Assembly (NCBI GenBank): GCA_004794655.1
Contig: SMMW01000585.1
Span: 8,803,501-8,867,500, forward strand
Source of the DNA: Marisa cornuarietis
Lineage: Eukaryota; Mollusca; Gastropoda; Architaenioglossa; Ampullariidae
Reading direction: 5' to 3'
Length of the DNA stretch: 64,000 nt
Positions 51,601 to 63,600 of this stretch are shown here, piece after piece. Made by a program: the position numbers and the translations under genes. The notes beneath the pieces were generated by a model. The model was given only the letters and a program-made list of their open reading frames with translations, made no database searches and was not told where the DNA came from. Every line of letters begins with the position of its first letter. The stretch's first letter is position 1.

Positions 51601-54600
51601 TGGTGGAAGTGAACCTGAGGAACCACCTCACTCAGCGGGAGAGACTTCAGCCCATAGCTTCTTGCAACTATCAAGGAAGGGTGGCACTTGCCCTTCACCA
51701 GCAGACACCCATGCACCAGGATGCCCACTGGACCCCTGAATTCTGAACGCCTTTATACATCCACCGATTTTTTTTATGGAGACTGCCAGGTCAGTGAGGG
51801 CAACGATGGAAATGTGAGTTTTGTGGTGAGAATTGTTTTAGCGGACGCCTATCTGCATATTCCTATGTACTCTTTGTCGACACGTTTCCTCCGCTTTGCT
51901 GTAGAGCGCAGGCTCTACCAGTTTGTGGTAATGCTGTTGGGCTATGTCTGGTGCCATAGGCATTACCGGCATTTTGAGTGCAGTGGTCACCCGTTTCCGG
52001 ATTGTGACTCACAACCTGGTTCGTTTAGACATTCAGGGACTTTTCTCCCATTTGACTTCTCTTTGGTGGAAGATTCATCCAACCAAGTCGGAAGTGGAGC
52101 CGTTGCAGGACTTTATCCACCTTGAGATGAGATTCCAGACACTTCTTAACCTTGTCTCTCTCCCAGAGGCTTGAGTGGATTCCTTTCGGGACATGATATC
52201 TCAGTTTCTGATTGACCGCCTGCACTGCCCAGGAATGGCTGCGCTTTCTGGGTCTTCTAAAGCTCAGGGGAGCCAACTGTTTAGGATCTTTTCTTTTTGG
52301 TGGTCACATTCAGAGAGTGCGACAGACATCATTCTCGGAACGGCCAGTGTTGGTGAACATGCCTAGGGTACAAGGCGGCACTACAGGCCAGCTCTCAGCA
52401 AGGCGCAATCCCTGTTGCTCAAACAGACAGCGAGTCCTGGAGTAAACTTACACCAGAAGGACTACAGCTAAAGACTCAGGAAGACAGCATACAGCCGATA
52501 GGCGTTTCCACCCCTACGGTGCCAAATCTTCCAAGGTGAACAAAAAACAGACTCCTCAACAGCGTCCCTGGCGCTGTACCGCGGGGGGGGGTGACAGAGG
52601 GAGGTTCCATCATTCAGACCTGTAGTGAACCCTATTTCATCATGTCCCCCAAGAATCGCCCTGAGCAGTCACGGCTCCCGCAATGTCAATCCTTCTTCAG
52701 GTGGAAAGTTCTCACCCAGGCAGCCAGTCGGTACGACATCCGACAGACCAGGAAGTGTGCATCGCCCTCTGGTCTTCCATGGGATGGGGCGTGGCCAGCG
52801 CCAGACGCCCATGTTTCGTCTGTGGTTCACGACGAGGGAAGCGGTCAGGCCAGACACAGCATTCCCAAAAACGTCCACCAGTGGGAGGGTATACTACCTG
52901 GAACACACGTCCCCTTTTGATCTACTCTATGAGATGAGGGAAGCTACCAGGTGGAACGCTGCGCTGCAGAGAGGCACCCCTGACCCGGGACGTTTTCCCT
53001 TGCCCCCCCCCCTCCCCGAGCCACAACCTTGGGGTCAGGTTCGTCCTCTGCGGGCCTCGAGTCGTCTTGTGGTCGGGAGACCTTGCACCCTACTCGTGCT
53101 TGCCAGCTATGGATTCGCAAGAGAAGGGGATGTACCTGCAGAGGCACGGCGGCATCTCCTCCGGCGTTGCTTCTGTGCTGCATAACTTGGATTGGAGAGC
53201 AGGGCAGAAGTGTCCACAACAGCAGTACGCGCTCCCCCCCAGCTTAATCTTCGAACAGGGCTCTACAGTCTGCGCATCAACAAAGTTACTCGACAGCCCA
53301 GGACAGGGAGGAGAAGCCTGAGTTGGGGCTAGACGTCCTCATGTCTGCTCCAGCTCCTCCTCACACCAACTTCCCACCCCCCACCCCCGACTCCGGTAGG
53401 GGTGACATTGAGAAAACATATGGCACAATGGGAGAATTTTCAGACCTCAGATCCTTGGGTCTATGCAGTAATCAGTGAAGGACTTCGCTTGACCTTCCAG
53501 AACAGACCTCTCTGCAATCATTCTCCAGTTTGGACTCCAGTGCGGGAGACAGGGAGAGAGCCATGGCGCTGAGAAGCAAGATATCGCTTTTGCTTCAAAA
53601 GAAAGCTGTTCAAGAAGTGGAGCACACAGATCTGGTGACCTTCTACTCCATCCTGTTCCTGTCCTGTTCCTGATTCCAAAACCAGGCAACCAAAACCAGG
53701 TCCATGAGAGTGGTGATCTCAGTGAACAATTATGCAGTCAGCATAGACTTGGCAGACGCCTATTTGCATGTGGCAGTGCATCCGTCAGCGGCCTGCTTTC
53801 TAGGCTTTGCGTTCGAAGGCAGAGTCTTTTAGTTTGTAGTTGCTTGGCACCTTGGTTGTTTACAAGGATCATGGAGGGGATTCTCTGTTGCTTCAGGATG
53901 ACAGACAGAACTCTGTATCCGCTTATCTGGACGTTTTACTCCTGCACGGTCAAGACAAGCTGCTGGTGAAGTCCTAACTGACTTCTCTTGTGACTTACTG
54001 AAAGAGTTAATGGGGTTTGATTCACCAAGTAAAATCAGATATGGTACCAAAGCAGGATTTTGTTCACATGGGGATGAGATTCCAAACTCAGTTCAATCAG
54101 GTCTCACTACCAGAAGCGCACCGGATGCATATCAAGGCAGCGGTCAACCGGTTCCTGAGCTCAGTAAGCAGGTCAGTTTTGGAGTGGTTAAGTGGCTTGT
54201 TGAATGCGGCGACAGACCTACTGCCTTTGGGATGGCTGTGGGTGCGTCGATTCAGATGGCCCACTTGGCTCATTGGAGACCAGCTACAGGACGCTTGGAC
54301 GACCCGTTCCCGGTGTCGGAGTGGGTGAAGTTTCACTTCAGAGTATGGATAGACAGCAGGTGGTTAGCCAGGGTCGTTCCTTTCAGGGAGCCAGCTCTGG
54401 AGTTTTTACTGTTCACGGGTGCCAGCTGATCAGGCTTGGGAGCGGATCTGCTTCCAGGTTTCTGGAGACAGCAGGACCAGTGGTTAGAGAGAGCAGTCTC
54501 TACACATCAACGTCCTGGAGCTGTTAGTGGCGTGGAGAACACTGCAGACTTGGAGGGATGTACTGCAAGAAAAAGCAATAATGGTGCTGTCAGACAATTC

Positions 54601-57600
54601 CAGGGCTGTGACTTATTTGCGCCGACAGGGAGACACATGAGAGCAATATCTCTGCTAGCTTGGCACATTTCCAGAAGGCTCAATGTCATTGCAGAAAGCG
54701 ACATCCATTCCGAGTGGTCTCTACACCCAGACAGCATTCAACACATATGTCCGGTGTTTTTTTCGTCCTATGTTGGATCTTTTTTGCGATGCGGTGGAAC
54801 AACAAGCTTCCGACGTTTGTATCGCCAGTTCCAGATCTGTTGGCTTGGGCAGTTGATGCCTTGTTCTAGAACTGGATGGGACTCAGCACCTATGCTTTTC
54901 CACCAGTAGTCCTGATAAACAAAGTATTGCCGAAGATCAAGGGTAACAAGGTCGAAATTATTCTAGTGGCGCCACACAACTGGAAATGCTCTTGGAGTTC
55001 AGAGCTAGCAGCATCGTCACTGGTGGTGCCATGGAAACTACCGACCATACGGAATCTGTTAAAGCAACCTCACATTTAAGGGTTTTCATCCATAGTCAGA
55101 GAAGCTGAACCTTTTCGTCTGGGTCTTGTCCGGGGAGCCATCCGACTTCGATGGTTCTCCTGTGAAGCAGTGGCGCGCCTCGCTGCCACAAAAAGGGCCT
55201 CCACTTTAGAAGTTTGTCAATGTAAGTGGAGGGTTTTTGAGAGCTGGAGAAAGAACAAGGGACTGACCCTTGGTGAGATGTCATTGGCGGAGGTGGGATA
55301 TTTTTTCCTGTGGCTTTTTAATGAGAGATCTCTGGCACCCATTACCATTAAAGGTTATCGAGCTATGTTTTCTGATATGTTTAAACATTTGGGCCTCTGG
55401 GATGTGGGCTCAAATAAAGATATTTCTGACTGGTAGGCCAATCTTTAGGGGTTTCTTTTTAGTGCCGGTAACATCTGCTGCACGAGTTTCAGAGATCCGC
55501 GTGCTCTCCTCCGACCCGATCTGTTTGCAGTTTCGGGAGGATGGCTTGGTTTCCCTTATTATGACACAGCCAGAGTTTGTTGCAAAGAATAGGCTTTCAG
55601 CCCTCGGGCCTCAGGAAGTTACTCTTCTTCCTCTCCCAAGTAAGGGTCCCAAGGACACGATTAAGCTACAGGACCCAGTCTGAGCTTTGAAGATCTATCT
55701 CAAGAGATCGGTGCCATAAAGAAAGATTTGCTCAAGGCTGTTTTTACAGGTGCAGGAAGGAAAGTCAGATATCTCTGCACAAATGGTTGCATCCTGGATT
55801 AAAGCTGTCATCAAGGTAGCCTTTCTCACACTGTCTCTGACAAGGGCTGCCCTTGTTTCAAAGCGCATGACCTTGGATGCAGTCAGTGGGGTCTTGGCAG
55901 CTCAGCAGGTGACAGGCGGGTTGGCCTGTTTGGCCGGCTTGAGGTCAAATTTGCGTTAATACTCTTAAAATGGCCTCACAGCCTACAGCCCGGCTGGATT
56001 TGGGGTAGGTTTTTGATCTGCCTCACCTAGAGTTACTAGGTTGTTACCAGGGGTGGGAGCCACTCTCTCCACCTGTTATTCTCCATATGGTCATATCATC
56101 TGGTACAGTAAGAAGAAGAAATACTATTTTTGGTGGTAAAATTTCTTTCTTCCAGTACTTACCAGATGACATGACGGCTAGCTTTGTCCCACCTCCCGGC
56201 ATTGGGCTCAGACTCAGTCCAAACAAAAACTGGAGTGAAGTGCTCACTGACCTGTCAGGTGGGGGTTGGGTGGAGCCTGAGCTTTGTTCAAGTCCTACTT
56301 TGTTGTACAGTTTAGACAGTTGGATTTGAGGTAGCTAGAGGATGATCTCCATACAGTCATGTCATCTGGTAAGTACTCAAAGAAAGAAACTTAATCACCA
56401 AAAATGGTAGTTTACCATCAAAAATGATATTTTTTGTATTGTTACCTGTCCCATGTATGTATTTAACTCTCTTGGTTCAAGATAAAAATGTAACATTACA
56501 ATGACTGGCTTATAACTGAAGACTGCAAAGACAACAGTGGTGAAGTTTGTTTTTTTTATTATTGCTGCTCTGAGATAAACATTAGACCAAGAAACCTAGA
56601 CATTTTTGGAAAAGAGAAAAGTTGAACTTTGCAATAAAAAGTAATGAAAATCGCCTTGCCCGTGCTACCCGGCAAAGCCACGATCGTGGCCTTTCAAACC
56701 AAGAGAGTTAATAGGATGCTCATTGTTGTGACAGTAGATGTTGCTAATATTTTTATGTAATAGGCTGCAGAATTGATTGTGAAGGATTTTGTATTTTCAA
56801 GGACTATTTAATGGAGCTGCAAAATGATCCAGCCAAATCACGCATATGCAAGCAGCGCATTCTCTGTCGTTCACTAGCTGGAAACTTAGTTTATATCCTT
56901 ACCATTTCCTCACCATCGCAAAATCCTGAGGACATGAAGGTGAATACAGAATGTTATTTTGCCAAATATAAACATATATAAAGTATTAAAACATTTTTTT
57001 CTATATCTTTATTTTTAACATAAACAATCATTAGCTAGTGCTGAAAGTTGAGTTCAGCTGATATATCAGTTGTCATATTAGTCTGGAAGTTGTCAAAAAA
57101 CCACTTGAATTACCATAGAATCAGTCCATATGCCATGTGCTGAATGAGTCCAAACGATTTTTGCTTGACATGTTTGGCAGCCTTTCTGGAACTGTTTTGA
57201 ACTCATTTAGGTCCTATCTGACTGATCACATCCAGCCTGTGGTAGTCGTAGGCGCTACACCTTTGCCTACTTCTTTGAAGTGCAGGGTGCCTCAAGGCTC
57301 TGTTCTTGGGCCTCTTTTGTCCACTGAGTACATCCAAGCAATTGGTGCTACTATTGGCCACTTGGGCCAGCGCAGTACCACATGTATGCTATTGATGTAC
57401 AGTTGCTAGCTTCTGGCCTTGCTTCCCAGCTCCAGCAGGTTTGCAGCATTACATAGCATATAGTAGATCTTTGAAAGCCTGAATGACCATGAGCAAACTG
57501 AAAATAAATGGTGACAAAACTGAGGTCTTTCCAATAGCCTCTGCACATATACTGAAATGTGTGCCGTCCTCTACTATCTTTACTTTCTCTTGCCTTCTTA

Positions 57601-60600
57601 TCTTTCTCTCTTTTCAGACCGTTTTGAATTTTGATGTTACCATCAACACGTCATTGTCTCTTGAATCTCACATCAATGTAATTTGTAATATCTTCTTGGA
57701 GCACATCATGCTCGAAGCTGTCCATGACCATCATACTTCCATTTCCATTGGTGGAAGACCAATCAGCAACCTGTGCTTTGCAGACGACGTAGACCTGTTA
57801 GCAGGCACTAATAAAAAACTGCAAGATCTAACCAGCAGACTGACAAACAGTTCAAATGCAAATGGAATGGAGACCAGCTTTGAAAAAAGCAATGTTATGA
57901 TCAATGGCAGCAGGAAAGCAGAGTGGAGTACGGCTCAAAGAGGTAAGCAGCTTCATGAAGTACTTGGGAGCCACCCTTTCCAAGGACAGCACCTCCACAC
58001 CAGAATTGCAACAGCAGCAGATAGGATCTGGTATAACCATAAGTTCACTACCAAGTACAAGCTGTACAAATCCCTGGTAGTGCCGATCCTGCTCTACGGA
58101 TGTGACACATGGACTTTGCTTTCCAAAACAGAAAGGAGAACCCAGGCATTTGAGAACAAAGGCCTGAGAAGGCTGCTCATATAGAACATAGAACCAACGA
58201 CTTTTGTACAAAACAAGATTGCCACACTCGTAGGAGACCAGGAACCTCTACTATCAACATTCAAGCGATGTAAGCTGGTCTTCTTTGGCCATGTGAGCCG
58301 GCATGACACCTTGTCGAAGACTGTCCTCCAAGGCACTTTGGAGGGTAGCCGACACTGCGGTGGCCAAAGAAAGAACTGGCTTACGAATGTCAAAGACTGG
58401 ACTGTTCGTCCTGTACAGGACCTGCTTACTATTGCCAAAAAATAGGCAAGAGTGGCGGTCCCTGTCAGCTGCTGCGTCTGTCTATGTGCTTCCCCCAGTG
58501 ACAGGTGCCAGTCAAGGGATGACTAACTGACTGTAATTTCTAAGTCAAGTCAATCTTAGCAGATTCAATCACATCTGACCCTTGTAGTCAGCTTCTGCCA
58601 CCAAAAAGCTCATGTCTGTTTTTATGTTGTTACTAATTAACTCTCTGTTCATTCGTATCCCTAATTGCCTACTGGACAGAAGGCTCAGAATAATGCTGCT
58701 TGAATTTTTTCCCGTAGGCAAAAAGTAGACCATACCTTACCCCTCCTCCATGAACTTCACTGGCTGCCCCCCTGAGCTCATACTGATTACAAGATTGCCA
58801 TACTGTGTTCCTGTTGTCTTCATGGTCTTGCCCGTGCACACCTGTCTGAGTTACTGATGCTTTATAACCTGAGTTAGTCTCTTCAATCTGCTTGTGTTGC
58901 TGCCTTCTCTGTGCCACGCATCAGATGGGAGAAATTCAGCAGACATTCCCATTTCTTCTCAGGGCCCACTGTTTGGAATTTTCTTTCCTTGTCTTTTCAA
59001 ACTGTGTTCAAATTTTTTAATCCTTCAAATCTGGCTTCAGATCCCATCTCTTAAAGAAATATTTTGCATCATTAAGAGCACTGTTTCACTCACTTCCCAG
59101 TTCTTCTTGCATGCACTTAGTTCATGCTTTTGTCAAAGTGTCATCTGTTTGCTGATGCTTATATTTTTTTGTCTGCACTGTTAATTCACTTGTAGTCTTT
59201 CATATGCAGGGCATTGAGCTCATATCAACACTGAGACGTGTGCTTTACAAATTTAATTAATAATATTAATATTAACTTTTAGTGGAAAGATTATACCATG
59301 TTTTATTAAACAATTTCATCAGTAATTTTCTGTTCATGATAAAATAAGGAAAGTTAAACTTACATCATTTAGCTTGTCATCCACTGGCAGCAGTTTTCTT
59401 TGTTCACAGCACAAGAAGGCAGTCGTGATAACATCACGAGTCCATCCAGGAGAGTGCAACTCCAGCTGGATGATGAAGGGCTTCCTGGATTATCTAACTG
59501 GCAACTCAGCAGATGCTAAAGTATTGTCCTGCTAATCATCTTTGACTTTGTCAGCCATATTGATCTGGATATAAAAACTGAGAACCATTTAATTTGCAAC
59601 ATCAAACAGGATTGTGTTAAGTAGTGTTTATCCTTTAAAAACTCTTTGTCTATGTGTGTGTGTGGGAGAAAGAGAGAGTTAGTGAGCTTAATAAGCGCTT
59701 ACTGTTTTTGATCAACATTGACTGTAGGACTGTCAGTCTCAATACCAATATATAATGTTGCTGTTTTTCACACCTTGGCAACATTGTGTGTGTGTGTGTG
59801 TGCATGTGTGTGTGTGTGTGTGTGAAACTGTGGTGACGTGTGGTGCAGCTTCTCAGAGACACCTTTATCTTCAAAATCATCCCTATGTTAAATCCTGATG
59901 GAGTTATTGTGGGCAACTATCGCTGTTCCTTGGCTGGCAGAGACCTAAATAGACAGTACAAGTCCATGCTGAAATATGCTTACCCCTGTGTTGTTCACAC
60001 CAGAAACATGATTCGAAAGTTAGTAATTTGTGTCAATAGCATCAGTTTCTGTTTCTGTGTATGTTTTTACAAATGTAAACATGACTAAGCATAAGGAAAA
60101 GTGTATGCAGAATTGCTGCTTTTCATTCATTATGAAAATATTTGTTGTCTATTGACATGTTTCAGTAGGCATAAAAATTGTTCAGTGTTATTTGATCATT
60201 TTTGACTGAATTGCAGTTGGTATTCATTTTCATAATTAAAAAATTCCTATTCAATTCTCGAAAACTTTAGATTATGTAGTATACAATACAGGTGTTATTT
60301 TTTCACTTTTATCATTACTGTCATGAGTTTCTAGTTATGTTGAAGACAAGTTGTCAAGATGTGTCATTTGTAAAGTTTTCTTGGATAAGCAATACAATGG
60401 TACATTTTTGTTGAATTTTTATAAAGTTGTAATTATTATTGTAAGTAGTAATTAATGTTATTTGATGGGTTTTTAAAAAAAATTTAGATGTATTATTTCC
60501 TACAGGTTGTTGCAAGAGAGAGATATCATTGTGTACTGCGACTTACATGGCCATAGTCGTCGTCAGAATGTCTTCATCTATGGATGTGAGCAAAGGTTTG

Positions 60601-63600
60601 GCAGTAACAGGCGGCTGCATGAAAGAATATTTCCCTGCATGCTTCACAAAAATGCACCAGACAAGGTAAATTTTATCAAGGACTATCTTTTTGCACCACA
60701 GTTTATTTGAAATGTTATTCATTGCTAGTTTTTATGGATGTTATTTTCTTCGAGTTATTAGATGCTTACTCTTTTGCAGTTCTCATTTGATTCTTGCAAA
60801 TTCAAAGTGCAGAAGATCAAGGAGGGAACTGGACGTGTGGTGATGTGGAATATGGGGATCATGAACAGCTACACCATGGAGGTAACAGCAACAATAACAA
60901 CTTTATATCATTGTTGCAACTCTTAGTGCTGTTAGCCTTTCTGCTCCTCATTATTATAGTCATTGAGATTTCTTTATCTTGGAAGACAGCAAAATATTAA
61001 AGACATTTAGACTCTTCTGTCTGGATGAGCTTGTTATTACTGTTTTGACACTCTGCCTGAGTTCATCCAACCAGTGAGGCAGCCCGGTGGCACAGTGGTT
61101 AGTGCCTGTCACCAATACAGTGAAGGTTGGGTGTTCGGGGTTCAGGTCTCGTCTCGGAGACACTGTTCTTTCTCTGCATGTGGCATCTGTTTACAGGGCT
61201 GGCTGCCTTGCTGTGATATAGCCTTAGTCACTGGCTCAACATTAAACACCAATTCCCCCCTCCCACCTCATCCAACCAGTGATGCAACTTGAGATTATAC
61301 TGCTCCATATTTCTGAATAATTTGTGTGTGTGTGTGTGTGTTTTCCATATGAATGCACGTATTTTTGTGTGCACACAGGCCACTTTCTGTGGCTCCAGTT
61401 TGGGCAGGAAAAAGGGTTTTCACTTCAGTGTTGCAGACTTTGAGGCTATGGGTTATCATTTTTGTGACACTCTGCTTGACTACTGTGATCCAGATAATAG
61501 CAAGGTAAGCTAAACCTTATAGATGGATAAAGCGAACAATTAATCCTTGTCATGTAGTGCTTTGTCAGTATATATATCCTTGAGAGTTGAACATTATCAG
61601 CTGAAAGTATCCCATACTTGATTACCTATTTGACCATGAGTCAGCAGAATTACTGAAAATGAGAGTCATCGTAATAGCTGAAATTTTTCTAAATGAAATT
61701 TGAACTTTGGAGGGATGTGCACATGTGAAAGCACCTGACAGAGTTGGAATCCTCCTACATAAACATGTCTATGTTTAATTTTTTGTCAAGGGTTCATAGT
61801 AGAAAATTTTTTAATATGTTGAAAGTCCACATTGCAGCTGACAGAAGTTTTACAGGCCATAGAAAAATATCAAAAGACGTTATCTGATGAATTAGTAGTT
61901 CTCACAAGCTGAGGTTCTAGTTTAGGCATATCTGTGTTGTCCAGATGACATCTCCTTTTCCAGAAACATTTTTTGTTATATTTACTGTGTTGACTAATTG
62001 AGACTCATGATGTACCCTAATGATAATTCATAGAAACAGAGTAAGAGTGAGTCTGAGAGATTATAAGATTCAAAGTTTCCATTTACATTGCAGAAAAACC
62101 AAGATGAACATTTTATTAGATTCAGCGTGACTGTAGTCATCTTAAATATTGCACAATAGCTAGAAAATTGTAGGTAGATATTTCAGCTAGTTCAGGATAA
62201 CAATGTATATCTGCAAACATGCATAATGCTTTCTACATAAACTTCCTAGATATTATAAAGAATGTTTTGCTTGATTTGTTGGCTATCTGGAAACAACTTT
62301 TACTGAATGGTAATTAATAATCTTTCTTGCTATTCATCCTAGCAAAACCTGAGTTATCCACTTCCTGTTGTGATCATATTAATTTGAAGTCACCAAGTTT
62401 TGATAAATACCAAAGACTGAAACCATTGCTTTGAAATAATACATATATTTTTTTACCTTATTTACACATATAGTTATGCAGTGTTATTATAATTTGGAGT
62501 ATTTTAAATTTGTTTATACTTTGTTTTCTTTTAAAGAGGCATGGTTATGTTTTGCATGATACACATCTAGTTTTTTCCATAGCCATAACCCATAACCATA
62601 ATAAAAGGTGTTACTTGCAGAAATATACCCTCATACTATTTTCCTTCAGTTTCACCAGTAAAATGCCTCATTTTTATATTTCAAGAAAGTTATCCAGATT
62701 TAAAAAAGAATCTTATGTTACTTTTCAACTTAAAATTGGTGAATTGTTTTGTAACTGTAAAACTAGCTTTAGAGTATTATTTTTCTGGATTATCTATATG
62801 TATTAATTATTGTGTCAGTGAAGAGTAAGTTACAAATGTCAGTAAATGTAATGATTATCAAAATGAATATAACTGTTACTGGAAAATATTTAAAAGTTTT
62901 TAAAAGAATTTTTGAGCAAGGATCACTGCTGACTGATTTTTTAAAATCAGTTTTTGGTTTTTTTTTTGGTTTTTATCACTTCTGTAACCTATTATGCTTT
63001 TCTTTTTTTTAAAGTATGCTAACATTCTTGAAAATTTGGAGAACCGGATGAAAATGGCAATTTTGGCCAAACTGGGACGTGATAGTGCAAATGACATAAA
63101 CCTTGATGACATCCAGCTGTCTGACTACAACTTTGAGGATGTGGAGAGCAGGTAAACATGGTTTTTAGTTTAAAAAAAAAGTGTGTTATAATGTTTCATA
63201 TTTATTATGTTAGTTATTGGCAAATATTACCTGGTTGTTTTATTCGTCATGTATATTGCCATATTGTATGATATTCTTAATACAGTAGGGAAACTAGTTA
63301 AAAATTTATTTTAAAATGAAAAATTATGCAGTACTATTCTGTTTATATTTGTGTGTTTGCACGTTTGTTGTAGTCAAGATATAGTTACTTGTGGCACAGA
63401 GAACAAATGAAGCAAGAGTACAGAGTTTATTATTGTTAGGCATTGCATGCTCAATTTTCAGAGCATCTCAGTTTTTAAGTCTGTATTTATCTGTATAAAA
63501 AAACTAGTTGATTTATTGCATTATCATTGTTCTAATAAAATATTACATGTATTAACTTTTATGATACCCAATAAACTACAAGCATTTCTTTGCATTGATT

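Noticed and set aside
52591..53321. Overlapping host genes on both strands in the GC-richer part of 52.5-53.3 kb
   Set aside because: They lie between two DIRS RT modules, carry no host domain, and look like the degraded gag-like part of that element.
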